Assembly (NCBI GenBank): GCA_037447655.1
Contig: JBBHKE010001372.1
Coordinates: 99,770-163,769 of the forward strand
DNA from: Zygnema cylindricum
Lineage: Eukaryota > Streptophyta > Zygnematophyceae > Zygnematales > Zygnemataceae
Direction of reading: 5' to 3'
Length of the DNA stretch: 64,000 nt
How positions within the stretch are numbered: position 1 is the first letter of the stretch; each line of letters opens with the position of its first letter. This document shows positions 45,447-56,859 of this stretch, piece by piece. Both the position numbers and the translations under genes were made by a program. Below the pieces are notes generated by a model, which had not been told where the DNA came from, made no database searches, and saw nothing but the letters and a program-made list of their open reading frames with translations.

Positions 45447-46095
45447 GAGAGAGAGAGAGAGAGAGAGAGAGAGGTCAACAGAGAGGGAGAGTGGCAGACG
45501 AAGATAGAGAGGGAGAGAGGGATTGAGGGAGTGACAGAGGGAAAATAGGAGAGAGGGAGAGGGAGAGAGGGATTGAGGGAGTGACAGAGGGAAAATAGGA
45601 GAGAAGGAGAGGGAGAGAGAGAGGGAGAAGGGACAGGAAGAAGGAGAGAGGGGATGGAAAGGAATTTGGAGAGAGAAGGAGAGGGAGTTGGAGAGGGAAA
45701 GGGATAGGAAAAGTGGGCTAGGGGGAGGGACAGAGTGGGGTAAAGAGGGAGTAAGATAATGAGAGGGAGAGAGGGTGGAGAGGGAAAGGACAATGGAGAA
45801 GGAGAGGAGGTTGGAGACGGAGTGGGAAGGTAAGAGCGAAAGGGCGAGCGGGGGATTAGGGAAAGATAGAGGGAAAGATAGAGGGAGAGAGAAATGGGAG
45901 GGAATGAAAGAAAGAGGTGGGGGAAAGAGATGGAGGGAAATAGAGGGAGGGAGCGAGAGGTAGAGCAGATATTGGGTAAGAGAGAGAGAGAGAGGGATGG
46001 ATGGAGAGGAGCGATAGAGAGAGAAAGAGAAAGAGGGAGAGAGAGAGGGAGAGAGCGGGGGAGAGAGAGGGTGGGAGAGGTTGAGAGAGAGATAA
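45447..46095. repeat. GA-rich low-complexity tract
   Basis: It starts with a GA dinucleotide run (45447-45472) and continues as GGGAGAGA-type purine sequence. A 62-bp block (GAGGGATTGAGGGAGTGACA...) is tandemly duplicated at about 45505-45625. Open frames on both strands here are compositional artefacts. Confidence 0.92.
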
Positions 46096-46669
46096 AAATT
46101 AACTCCTAAAACAACACATTACAAGATAAAAGTGAATTTATACTGCCACGGAGCATCGTTTCAATAAAATATATGGCATAACATGTCAAGTCATGTTAAC
46201 ATCTCAAAGGTTTTTTGTCGAAATTCGATAATCAGCAGTTGCAGCTCTTCTTTTCCTTTATACCTATGGAAACGATCACACGCTAACAATTGGCAATAAT
46301 AACGGCAGCCTGGTCATTTTAACATTTGTTCCTGACACTACCATTGCCAGAAACTGTTTCGCTCTTGTTCCAGTAATTCCTTCGATACGTAAAATCCTGC
46401 AATGATACATTGAAGAGCACGTAAATTTTTTTTTGTTTGGGGAGAATTTTTGCATGCCAGGGAAAGATTGGCGGAACTAAGGCTGAAAGAAAGTTTGAAA
46501 CATTTAGCACAAAATTGTCTTGTTTACATCCACAGCATCGACTAATGTTGGACATTGTCCCAGACATGCCTTGGTATTCACATCTTTTCAGTAAGGTTGT
46601 TTTTGCCAAGTAGCATTTTCATCTATTCAAACGAGAAACGAATTTGATTCTGAAGAAAACCTATTGCCA

Positions 46670-47145
46670 GCCGTGAAACAGGAAAAACAGTTCTTCCATA
46701 AGCAAGTCTATGTTAGAAGTTTGTAAATGTATTGCTTGTCTTTGTGCAATACCCCAAGCAACTAAATGTAGAAATACAAATAGACAAGCTACCAAAAACC
46801 ACATTGTTGCTATACCAAGACCTATCACTTACATTTCACGGCATTCTCCTTTTCCTGACAGTCATCGGAAGATGTACTGCATAGTGGCTTATTGGTACAG
46901 TAGTAGATCAATGGTGGCAGTAGCAACGCGACTGCAATGTGCAATCCCGGGAAAATAATATCTCTGGCTCTGACCTGAATCTCAGCATCTTGCTGGTGGT
47001 CACCGATTTTAAAATCACCAAGCAAAAGTTGTAGACCGACTCGCTCACGCGGACGTCGAGTCTTAGGTCGAGGCTTAGGCCGTTGCATAATAATTACCGC
47101 CGCTGCAATAATCGAGGCTGAAATGCAGATGGCTGCCCCTTTCAT
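46670..47145 (-). CDS. Possible small membrane-protein gene, unrecognised
   Basis: On the minus strand a frame reading MKGAAICISASIIAAAVIIM starts at 47145 and runs about 104 codons (part of a longer open frame from 47388). It has an N-terminal helix, a basic RPKPRPKTRRPRER stretch and a second helix (FPGLHIAVALLLPPLIYY). It ends at a strong donor-like GTAAGT (about 46830). Just beyond, in another frame, MWFLVACLFVFLHLVAWGIA (about 46780-46670) gives a third hydrophobic segment. A gap of only 23 nt separates them, too short for a plant intron, so this is either a frameshifted pseudogene or two pieces joined to unseen exons. I do not recognise a family. Confidence 0.3.
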
Positions 47146-47872
47146 TTTACAGAAGTTCGAGAGATTTTTAACACGAGCTTGTAGTCTGTTCTTACTTTCC
47201 CTCCTTGTGTTAATGCATAAATATAAGATGCAAGCTTCGCTGCGCCAGTGCCGTGTACCAAGATAGAAAGATTGCGACGTTTGGATTAGGTCAAGGTTCC
47301 TATCCGCCGTCTGTCTATAAAGATCGAAAGATTGTGACGTTTGCAAAGGGTTCCTTCCTACCAATTTTGTCCGCAACTGTCTTGTCAAACACCCGACGTG
47401 TCATTTAGTTGCTCCTACATGTACACCGTGATCCGTTACTAGTTTATTTACCACTTTGGGTGCCCTAAATTACGACCACTAACCTAAAATTTAATTAATA
47501 ACATTGTTTTTTATTTTACGTCAACATATGTACAATTTAATTATTGTCAAATACAGTACACCGCGAATCGTAATTAGAGTAAATTACTCTAATTCGGTCG
47601 CTCGAAATTTCGACTCTATCACATGAAATAGAGTAAATGATTCTATTTTTTTCATTATTCTATTTAAGGTAAAGTTTAATTACCGTCGATTGTTTTTGTG
47701 TAAGATCTTGAGCCGTTGAGTGTTTTGAGTTATGATTGGCGTCTCTGGTGATAAAGGAAAGAGACACGTGGTGCAACCCTATTTGTTGTATTTCACGTGG
47801 ATGTAGTGGTATGAAAAAAGTCCAAACAAAATCGACGTCACGCCAAAATGTCGTGTTATCAATAACGGTTGA

Positions 47873-48030
47873 GTAACGTACAATATCGTACGGATACCCA
47901 TTTTTTGCGATATATATCGCGATAATTTATGTTGGTCTCGGTACGATATATCGAGGACTTTCCTCGATCGATATTTGATATATCGAATATCGAAATTATC
48001 GCGATATGAAACTACCCGATACCCAACACT
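47873..48030. repeat. Dispersed repeat copy B with inverted arms
   Basis: It is a near-identical partner of 34999-35149, with the same orientation and ends. Differences include TCTCGG for TCGCGG and a small change around CTCGATCGATATTTGATAT. Confidence 0.85.
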
Positions 48031-48091
48031 AGAAATAAGAATACGCACTAAAGTAAAGGGATTTAAGCTTTCAACACAACCCTGCATACTA

Positions 48092-48150
48092 CACCGCCAA
48101 TCGTTATTAGCGTGTAGGTTTCTTTAGCGTATACAACCAATTACAGTGGT
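48092..48150. mobile_element. Solo terminus of the 1.6-kb MITE family
   Basis: TA followed by CACCGCCAATCGTTATTAGC and GT is identical to the left end of the element at 1636-1824. No matching right end was found within about 600 bp, though TTAGCGTAAACGC near 48640 resembles internal parts. It is probably truncated or much larger. Confidence 0.6.
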
Positions 48151-49000
48151 GTACGCTATTTAAGAATTTCTGATTTTAAAAATAAATCATACATTCTAAT
48201 TGTTTACTAATACTAATTTGGGTCTTTGACATAAGGAAATGTCGGTTGCAAACCTGCTTACAGTAATAAAAGTAGCCGTACAAATTTAACTCAAATCGTA
48301 CGCCGTCACGTAAAAGTGTAAATCATTCCAATGTACATGTCAGATTATTTCACCGCGGTTAAGCGTCAGCTATTTGCCGTTAAGTATACAATTTTGATAC
48401 AGTTGTACGGAGTGTAATTTGTACGGATGTATCAATTACTCAACGCTTATTGTTTCAACGGTTGGTCTCTTGTCCGTTTTACCTCAACATTGTACGTTAA
48501 TAAGGGTTCTTTACTCTAATAATGTCGCGAGGTTTTTTTTATTAGAGTGAATTCATGTTAATATGTGTGTTAATTCTAAAATGGATGCACTTCCGTTTGT
48601 TTCCTTAACTTGTGACCGGTATTAGCGTTAATGTTATGCCGTATTAGCGTAAACGCTTATTCTAAATTGGTCCCAACTGTGCAATCTCAGCAACCACCTC
48701 GTCTCAAGCGATTCGTGATTGGTCAACCGAATTTACATGTGGACAATTTTATATCCACGCAAACATTACGACTCCAGCACGACGTCACACTAAGCGCCTG
48801 TCATACCCGTCGCCATTCGAAGTTGATCCGTAGGTACAATTAGAAGCAGACAGTTACCATGGCTCTTTCATGAAAATCGTCGGTCCCTTACCACGTGCAT
48901 ACCCCCTCTCAAAACTGACGAAAATTTGAAACTTTTCGCCTTCTTTGTGTCGTTTATAATATTTGGACAGCATGCTCACACGCAAAACACTAAATTTTAA
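48151..49000. other. No gene recognised
   Basis: CpG- and GTAC-rich sequence. ACTCTAATAA and TTATTAGAGT (about 48508-48550) form a 10-bp inverted pair. A 70-codon frame at 48631-48843 has no motif. Confidence 0.4.
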
Positions 49001-49347
49001 ATTTTGACGACCTAAAGTATGGGAATACTTTCCCTCCCTTTTTCCCACAATTTTATTTTTATTTGGTATATATATCCGGCGTTTGGTCCAACAATGGCAC
49101 TGTCTTTCCGCATTCTTCAGTTACCTTGGCTTTTGCTTCTCTATTATTTGCTTTGTATCGTCTTTTGGCCAAAAATTCAGCTCTATTATTTGCAATATGT
49201 GGCCTATTACTTCACATATTACCACATTTTTTGCGGCGAAAAACACTGCTACGGCGGGTTTATTACCACCTTTAGCTGAAGAGGACGTGGATTGTACTGA
49301 AACCCAAGGACACAACCCTTCGACACAGGAAATGGGATCACACCGAC

Positions 49348-49629
49348 ATGGATCCTCTTGTGGAAGGCGCTGCTACCGGAAATTTAGACCCACCGTGTGA
49401 TAAATACGGGAACGTGCAGGTGTCGATCCGGAAAGTTCAGCAAGTTTCAACGAAGATTACTCGACTTCGGGTAATCAATTGGATGATCGTCGATTGTCAC
49501 GCGAATGGAAAGGAACCACTCATCCCAAGGATTGTCAAGAAGTTTGCGCAACATTTTTTGGGGGTGTATCGTACAAGTAAGAGGTTTACAGAGTGTCCTT
49601 ACCTTTATGTAGCAACCCTCAATTGCTGA
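49348..49629 (+). CDS. Unrecognised ORF, 93 codons
   Basis: The frame starts MDPLVEGAATG and contains RLRVINWMIVDCHANGKEPL and IPRIVKKFAQHFLGVYR, with plausible coding composition. A donor-like GTAAGA follows the ACA codon of VYRT (about 49578), so it might be a first exon, with TATATATA about 280 bp upstream at 49068-49075. I do not recognise the family; a transposon-encoded protein is as likely as a host gene. Confidence 0.3.
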   Translation: MDPLVEGAATGNLDPPCDKYGNVQVSIRKVQQVSTKITRLRVINWMIVDCHANGKEPLIPRIVKKFAQHFLGVYRTSKRFTECPYLYVATLNC

Positions 49630-49639
49630 ATTTGTGTCT

Positions 49640-50387
49640 CGCTCTTTCCCATTGTTTGTAAATGAGTTTGACATATTGAATACTTTATATATTGATTACA
49701 TCCCCCTTATATTGCATGTTTGTGCATGGCATATTGTTCACCGTATCCATCTCTTGTCGTAACGATGGTTTGTTATACATCGTCGTCCAATACATCTTTA
49801 CTATGTGTTGAAACGTATATACCAGCGAAGACAAAGTGTCGTCCCTTGAATGTGTGAATTTAAGAGTACTACATCCGAGTTTCGCCAAATGTTTGAGAAA
49901 TCAAAAAGCGACGACAATGCGTCGTCGCCTTAACGTTAGAAAGTTCCAACGAAAACTTCGTGCCAGTTTGTCGTGTAGACATTAGTAAAACTTGGTGTTT
50001 AAAACTGTTTGTCATGTTGACGACGCCGCAACAAAAATAAAACCGTACGACCATTGAGCTGGATCTTTTTTCATAACGCTTTCAACATATTTGGCGCCGA
50101 TCTAAATTTTCAATCTTTTTTCATACTGCAGCCAAATTTTAGGTCTTCCCGCTTTTACTGTCACGTTTCAAATTTTATGGAATTTGAAAACCGAAATTTA
50201 GGATCAACATTACAAATTTGAACGGAATTTCGTTGCGTAATAATTCCCTCTATTTTTGTGGAACACCAATGTAATTTTTTCATTATATATATTCATTTAT
50301 AACACAAACATGGCACTCTCAACTAAAACACTTCAACTGCTTAGGGTGCCATTTCCATTGATCTTTCTAATCTGTACTTCCCCAAAT
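49640..50387. other. No gene recognised
   Basis: Mixed sequence with short ORFs only. ATGGCACTCTC at about 50310, downstream of a TATATATA, echoes ATGGCACTGTC at 49094, but neither opens a convincing gene. Confidence 0.4.
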
Positions 50388-50640
50388 CTACCCTTTCCCT
50401 CCCCCTCTCCTAGAAATCCTCCCTTTCCCCCTCTCTTTTCCCCAAATCTGCCCTTTCCCTCCCCCTTTCCAAAAAATCCTTCCTTTCCCCCTCCTTTCCC
50501 TCTCTCTCTCTTCCCTACATCTGCCCTTTCCCTCCCCCTCTCCCAAAAATCCTTCCTTTCCCCTTCCTTTCCCTCTCTCTCTTCCCCAAATCTGCCCTTT
50601 CCCTCCCCCTCCACCCTCCACTCGCCTACCCCCCCATTTG
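50388..50640. repeat. CT-rich minisatellite
   Basis: About four copies of a unit close to CCCCAAATCTGCCCTTTCCC plus TCCCCCTCTCC..AAAATCCTTCCTTTCCC make up the stretch. Long frames on both strands are artefacts of this repeat. It abuts the truncated 5' edge of Copia 4. Confidence 0.9.
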
Positions 50641-50730
50641 TCCATCTACTCTGTCACAGCCTTCGCCGTGACGCTTCCATCGCCGCCTGCCTGCAAAGGT
50701 GTTCCAAAGTCAAGTGTTTAGTCTAAACAC

Positions 50731-51430
50731 ATAAAAATCTGATTGGAAGTTAGATGCAAGGGGAAAGTCGGGTTACTTACTTGGATATGATGAAAATGTA
50801 AAGGGATATAGAGTTTATGATTTCGGAAGAGAAGACATCATTCTAATTAATCACTTGATAGTCATAGATGAAGGAAAGTCCATAGAACCCTTTAAATACA
50901 CTAAACACGTTAGAATTAGAATTGAATCCGAAAATGAGTTAGATTCAGGTTCTCCTAACCGAACTTTGGTTCAGCCTGACCTTGCAGAGGAAGAGAAAAA
51001 TCTGACCGAGAGTGAGCCCCTCTTAAAGTCACAGCTTCAGTGCCAAACCGAGAAAGAAAACAAGGAAATACCGAAAATGGACGATGAACGTCCGAAGATG
51101 GACTGCACGGATAGGGGAGAAGATGAAGTTGTTCGGAGAGATCCAAGATTACCCTATATTCCAGCATCAGAGTTTGAAGGAGGAGGGAGAAGCAGCAAGA
51201 GACTTCAAGAGAGATAAGTGAACAAGAAGGTAACTAAGAAATCACATTTGAGTGGACGCCAGACTTACTCGGAGGCATTTAATAGTCCAAAAAGTAGTAG
51301 ATGGGTGATAACCATAAACGATGAGATGGCTTCCATTATAGAAGCAAACACATGGGAGATGGTGGATTGTCCTCCAAACAAAAAAACGATAGGATGCAAG
51401 TGGGTATTTATATTGAAATTCAATCCGAAT
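50731..51430 (+). pseudogene. Copia 4 integrase tail to RT start, one in-frame stop
   Basis: SDWKLDARGKSGYLLGYDEN and VKGYRVYDFGREDIILINHL are followed by the acidic linker and [19 protein letters not shown]. After one stop (51215-51217) the same frame resumes with SEAFNSPKSSRWVITINDEM and KTIGCKWVFILKF, the start of Copia RT. The KWVF box is the last RT motif before the deletion. Confidence 0.88.
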
Positions 51431-51451
51431 TGTTATCTTTTTGGAAAGCTT

Positions 51452-51545
51452 TCAGTCTCAGAGCAGCGCAGCTGCTTTACAGACAAAGGAGCGCAGCTGC
51501 TATACAGAGAGTGCAGCGCAACTGCTATACAACAAGCTGCTATAT
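51452..51545 (+). repeat. Three short repeats at the RT deletion junction
   Basis: AGCGCAGCTGCTTTACAGAC, AGCGCAGCTGCTATACAGAG and AGCGCAACTGCTATACAACA stand in tandem exactly where about 200 residues of RT should be. They look like filler added when the deletion was repaired. Confidence 0.85.
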
Positions 51546-52202
51546 TTTGGGTATCCACGTAGAGAGGGACACAAATAAGAAAATAATAAAATTGACTCAA
51601 AAAGAGGCTATTGGAAACATGTTAGATGAGTACGGAATGTGGGGGGCAAAAGGATGTTTAACTCCAATGGAGTTTCGGCAGAAGTTAGAGGGAGAAGAGA
51701 CAGACCCAGGTGTCATTGTTAGCGAGTATTTAGAATCAGGGGATAATGATCCTATGACAATAATACCTTATAGACAGATAGTGGGAAGCTTAATATACTT
51801 CATGAACTGTACCCGTCCTGACATTGCTGCAGCAGTCGGGGTACTGAGTAGGAGTCTAGAAAATCTGAGAAAATCTGATCTTGATGCACCAAAAAGAGTC
51901 TTAAGATATTTGGCAGGAACTAAAGATCTCAAACTCACAGTAGGCGGAGGAGAAGTCAAGCTGCAAACATGGAGTGATGTAAGCTATGGCGACATGCCAA
52001 GCCGGAAATCCACCACGGGATTTGTTCTACAAATTGGGAACGGTACTTGCTGTTGGAGCAGCAAACTTCAAAAGGTTACAGCACAGTCGACAATGGAGTC
52101 AGAATATATGGCAGCAAGCTCGGCCCTCAAAGAACTCTTATGGGTAAAATCCATGTTACAAGAACTAGGATACATGCAAGTTGGTCCACAAGTAATCTGG
52201 TG
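51546..52202 (+). pseudogene. Copia 4 RT end and RNase H, open frame
   Basis: This frame is open from the filler to the gap. It reads [80 protein letters not shown] and MESEYMAASSALKELLWVKS. It follows the Copia RNase H block by block. The catalytic aspartate of the usual SDADWAG is kept in WSDVSYGD. The lack of stops over about 215 codons marks a younger insertion than Copia 1-3. Confidence 0.9.
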
Positions 52203-52603
52203 NNNNNNNNNNNNNNNNNNNNNNNNNNNNNNNNNNNNNNNNNNNNNNNNNNNNNNNNNNNNNNNNNNNNNNNNNNNNNNNNNNNNNNNNNNNNNNNNNN
52301 NNNNNNNNNNNNNNNNNNNNNNNNNNNNNNNNNNNNNNNNNNNNNNNNNNNNNNNNNNNNNNNNNNNNNNNNNNNNNNNNNNNNNNNNNNNNNNNNNNNN
52401 NNNNNNNNNNNNNNNNNNNNNNNNNNNNNNNNNNNNNNNNNNNNNNNNNNNNNNNNNNNNNNNNNNNNNNNNNNNNNNNNNNNNNNNNNNNNNNNNNNNN
52501 NNNNNNNNNNNNNNNNNNNNNNNNNNNNNNNNNNNNNNNNNNNNNNNNNNNNNNNNNNNNNNNNNNNNNNNNNNNNNNNNNNNNNNNNNNNNNNNNNNNN
52601 NNN
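52203..52603. other. Assembly gap (401 N)
   Basis: A run of N interrupts the RNase H frame of Copia 4. Frames reported across it are meaningless. Confidence 1.
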
Positions 52604-54299
52604 TTTGTTGTGTTTTGTTTGTGGGTTTGGCAGATCGACAGGCAACCTCTAGACGGTTTGGGTGTTTGTTTTGTGTTGTTTGTATTTTCGGTTGGGAATG
52701 GAAGGGTGAATTTTGGCTGAATTTTGAGTTTTCCTTGTTTTTGGTTGGAATTATTTATTTTGCTTCGTTGCTTTCGTACGAGATAACTCTTGTAAAGAAT
52801 ACGTTGAAGACCCAAGAGCCTAGTGGCTACCTTGTGGCTTAGTAAATTATAGGATTCACTTATTGCTAAGGGAGTATTCTTCCCTTTTTATTCTTTCGCC
52901 ATCTTCACCTTTATTCTTTTGCATGTTGTATATACATTTTACCCATCTCATTCATTTTCGTTTGGATATATGTTTGGAGCATGACTTTGCTGGTTGTGAT
53001 GCATGCTCGCTCTTTTCTAGTCTCTCATGCACGACACCCCTTTGGCTACATCCGTTCTATGTGCTCCCCACGCATTCGCAAATTTGATACCAGCTGTTTG
53101 GTGAGTATCCACGCCCGTTTTTTTGAGGATTCGTGATATGCTCTTTTTTTGTGACTTGGCTTTGTTTTTGTCTATCTTTTCTTTGATTTTTCTCCATGTA
53201 TTCTTGGTACATTGCTCCTTGCCTTTGATTAAGATCTGTTCTGTTTCTATCTCAGTTTTTTTTTTTTGCTTCTTGGACTCTTTTTTTGATTTGGCCCGGA
53301 TTTCCTTGTGACAAGTAACAAAGTTTTTGATGCACTAGAGATTCTTGATTCCTTGCTGGAATCAAAATGTGGAGTTGGAGCTGGTGAGATTTGATCGTTT
53401 TGTAACTCTCGGGATCGTTGGTTGTGCACATTGTTAATTACTCGGCGACTCTCTTGTGAGTAATTTCTCCCATTGTCTCATTTTTCTCTGTCCCTCCCAG
53501 TGTTGTTATCGTTTGCAGTGTTTTGGTTACATGTAGTTTGTTAGTTATGAGCGTAAAATCTGCTTTTTGCTCACTATGTGATGATTGACTACTTCTCCTT
53601 CCCGTCTAGCTTTGGGAAGCATCGAGTTCTCTACCATCAGTTTCTTTTTGGTGATACATTTAATGTAATTGACTTGTAGATCTTTCGCCTACACCCATTT
53701 GACTTCGTTGGAGTTGTGTCTCATTGTGGCCTTGATGCCACGAATGTGCTTTTCTCCCTTTGCAACTTCTTAGCATAATTATACACTTTTTGCTTGGTAA
53801 GGCATTGCTTCCTTATCAGCTGTGATCTGTTTGATATAGTTTGGGTAGCAGTTGCCTTTATTTGTTGCAAATTTCAGTTGAGGTTTAGATTTACCTCGGT
53901 CAATTTTCCTGTTACCTTGGCTCTCTCCCCTATCTATTTGCAAGTTGTGTAGTTGCATGAATGTGGGCTCCTCCTTGTGATTCAGGAGAGCCTCCTCTTT
54001 TTTGTGATTGTCACTCAACTGCGACTCCTACTTTTTGTGATTGTCACTCAATTTTGACTCACTTTCCCTACTTTTTTCCTTTGTTCCACTTGTAGGGGAA
54101 TAGTTGGAGCCATCGTAGTTTTTGTGAACTTTGGACATGTTTGTTGTGTGGATTTGATTTTGAGAAGCACCTCTACAACTTTGTTCTAGTCCCACTCTTC
54201 TTAACTGTGCTCCTCCAACCAGGTGAAAACGTTAGTGAATTATCGTGGCAAGGAGAGGGTCAGCCACGTGATTTGCAGTCTGGTCCTCAGGTCATATAG
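52604..54299. other. Sequence between Copia 4 RNase H and its C-terminal tail
   Basis: About 1.7 kb of T-rich sequence sits where only about 150 bp of Copia would be expected. On the minus strand 53779-54018 reads DRGESQGNRKIDRGKSKPQL, which might be a gag-like relic of an element in opposite orientation, but I cannot show this. The block TTTTTTGTGATTGTCACTCA occurs twice at about 53998-54050. Confidence 0.35.
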
Positions 54300-54521
54300 T
54301 GTGAGAATCAAGCTTCTATTGCTATTATTTATAATCCCACTCATCACTTCAAAAGTAAGCATATTGATATTAAGTTACACTTTGTGAGGGAAAAGGTGAT
54401 GGCTAGAATTTTGAAGATTAACTACTTACGCGACGAGGAAATGTTAGCAAATATGATGACAATACCCTTACCTGCACCAAAGTTGAAATTCTATAGAGAG
54501 GCATGTATTCTAAGTGGCTAG
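54300..54521 (+). pseudogene. Copia 4 C-terminal tail with stop
   Basis: CENQASIAIIYNPTHHFKSK, HIDIKLHFVREKVMARIL and EEMLANMMTIPLPAPKLKFY lead to a TAG stop at 54519-54521. It matches the Copia end (DN.SAI....P..H.R.KHIDI..HF.RE...AD..TK.L) and is open throughout. Confidence 0.88.
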
Positions 54522-54545
54522 TAGAGAGTAAAGTTTTAGGGGAGC

Positions 54546-55240
54546 GTTGTTTTTGAAATATTTAGTCCTAGTAAGCCTTATATGTGAGGGTAGTGTCTTC
54601 TGGGTACTTAGTTTATTTTGTGGAAATTTGGTTCATTATATACCAAATTTAGTGTGACAATAAACATTGAGGGAGTACACGGTGTATCACACTTGGGGAA
54701 CTTGCGTCAGTAAACAAAGATGAGATGCTCCACAAAATTTGGTCTTATGACGTAGATTCACCGGAAGACCGAGGTGTCATCCAAAGTTTCATCTTGGATG
54801 AAACATATGAAAGATGGATAGCGAAGATTTGCTGCCGACGGACGTTGGTCAATTGAGACCACGTCTATGATTATCTGGTGTGTTTTATACAGTATAGTGT
54901 GACACTCCATATACTTGTTTTGTACATTAGCGTGTTTTGTCTGATTAAAGATTTAGTTCATATTCATTCTATATGACATACCTTGATATACTCACGTATC
55001 CTCTTAGTCCTAGTTGATGTTATTTGATGCATGACTGGTATGCCTCCTTAGCTTAGTTAGGATAGTGAGTGGCTCTTAGCTGTCAGAAGATTATATCTTT
55101 TAGGTAAAAAAGTAAGACTTAGCCATTTCAGAAGTTAGGAACTTGTTGTATCATAACTATGATTAGAATTTTTGTTATATTTGACTGAGAGTTTCTCTCA
55201 AATATTGTTGTTCTTTGGTCTAAAATAGACCGCAGAAGCC
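54546..55240 (+). repeat. Probable 3' LTR of Copia 4
   Basis: It follows the purine tract directly. The end is uncertain. The section 54930-55070 (TATGACATACCT, CTGGTATGCCTCC) recurs at 61545-61665 in the same orientation, consistent with a second, partial LTR. Confidence 0.5.
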
Positions 55241-55309
55241 ACCCAAACTATCATGCAAGAAGCTAAGCGAAGCTAGGCCAATGAATAATCATTTGAAATG
55301 CATCCTCCA

Positions 55310-55420
55310 TTTAACATACAACAACATTTAGGGTTTCATGGAATAATCAACATAAATACACCCTATGACAACATCTAAGGTTTGATGGAATAATCGACAT
55401 AAACAAACCCTAGGACAAAT
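55310..55420. repeat. Tandem duplication (about 50 bp)
   Basis: ACAACAT.TA.GGTTT.ATGG then AATAATC.ACATAAA is repeated in tandem with small changes. Confidence 0.75.
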
Positions 55421-55897
55421 GCATAAACAATGCATATCAAACATATATGAAATAACATAAATAAATAATAAAAAGCATCACACATAAACAAGAGTATAAT
55501 CAAAGTATAATCAAATAATCATTATATCATTCAAAGTGCATGACCTAATCGACAACCCTAAAATACTACATCTTTGGTCCCCACTTTACTAACCAGCATT
55601 GATTATTAATTCCTAACAAAGCTCATTCCTATATATACACTTGTGAGCTGTCAAAGAATCACTAAGTGTCAAAATAACCAACGTAAATTACGCAACTGTC
55701 ACTAAATCCTATTTATGCATAATAACCTGTTAGTAAGAGTAAACTAATCGTAAGCGTACACCTGAGAGTCAAGCAATCGTAAGCGTACACTTGTCTACAA
55801 GTACGACATCGTACACACACAAAATAAATTGTCGAAAACCCTAATTGATCACTTAAATATAAACATCATAATCAACTCTAATTTATTAATACATATA

Positions 55898-56559
55898 CGA
55901 CAAGAAAATGTTTCTTCAAATATTTACACCGACGCATCCACAAATCCGCGTCATATGTGACAACTTGCTTAGTCACTTGTCGATAAGTCCACGTAGTGAA
56001 CCGACATCGCATATGTACGGTCCACCTAATAATACGTCATTAAAGATAATGAGATCCCTTAAAAATATCGGCGGACGTCGTCCGCCCTCCACGTGTACCT
56101 CGAACAACTTGGCGAAATCAATTTGTACGATCCAAATCCTGTCCGTACCGAAATCACGTACTTCGTCATAAATGCGCCTTGTCGCATTTAAGGTACACGT
56201 CATTTTCGATAAATGCATGTCGCAATAAGCGACAACTTAAAGTAAACCTGTCAAATACGACGCTTCGTACCGGCGGCGTCCCATGTAATAAATTTCATCT
56301 GTCGCATTATGTTTCGTACGTGTGACGTACCATTTTATCTTCGTCGATTATCTCACGTCGGATTGCTTCGCGATCCGCCGTCCATTTCCTCTCACATTTC
56401 GCGCCACTCAATTACTCCATTAATTTTACGTGTACATTTAATTCCCCAGTCCATAAATCCTTTCGAACCTCCACAATATATCGCGTAAATGCGTACGCAC
56501 GAAACATCGCGTATGCACGAAACGATGTGTTCGCACGAAACTAACTTTTCGAAAACAAC
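55898..56559. repeat. Left arm of a long inverted repeat
   Basis: Several collinear blocks are inverted copies of 61058-61543: AATATTTACACCGAC, CAACTTGCTTAG.CACTTGT, TTTACCGGCG-like, ATCC.CCGTCCATTTC, CGCCACTCAAT, TTCGAACCTCCACA and CGCACGAAAC.AACTTTTC. About 250 bp (55980-56230) has no partner in the right arm. It is CpG-rich. Hexamer-like CACGAAAC repeats occur at 56490-56540. Confidence 0.8.
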
Positions 56560-56859
56560 AAATATGTCTGCAGATGTGTGTGTAAATTTGCACTTGTGTT
56601 CCTCTTTGTATTATCTGCATTGTGTCAGTTATGTAGGCCAATTAATTGCCTATTTTGTCTTTGGCTATGTTCCAAATTTTATGTTTTTGCTAAGCATATG
56701 TGAGAGCTTCTTGCTTGTATTAATTATGTGATGTCTTCATCTTCATCTTCATTGGGTGTAGTAGTCACATAACATCAAATGGCAATGATGATGTTCGCTT
56801 ATTTTTGATATTAGGCTAAGTGGTCAGAGTAGATTTTAGCAAAACCTTCACTTTAAAGC

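Larger units (their letters stand above)
50700..55240 (+). mobile_element. Copia 4: 5'-truncated, best preserved Copia element
   Basis: It starts inside the integrase tail, directly after the CT-rich minisatellite. It then holds the RT start, an RT deletion, a long open RNase H frame, a 401-bp assembly gap, about 1.7 kb of unrelated sequence, the Copia C-terminal tail with its stop, a purine tract (TTTTAGGGGAGCG) and a probable 3' LTR. No 5' LTR, gag or protease is present in this orientation. Its integrase tail closely matches that of Copia 1, but the LTR differs, so the two are related rather than copies of one family. Confidence 0.85.

Noticed and set aside
45440-46095. Open frames of up to 117 codons on both strands
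   Set aside because: They are serine/proline/leucine or glycine/arginine/glutamate strings produced by the GA repeat.
46825-46850. A 23-nt intron joining the two hydrophobic minus-strand frames
   Set aside because: Plant spliceosomal introns are not known to be that short; a frameshift or separate exons are likelier.
50333-50645. Frames of 85-156 codons in the CT-rich tract
   Set aside because: They follow the minisatellite period on both strands, with no protein-like variation.
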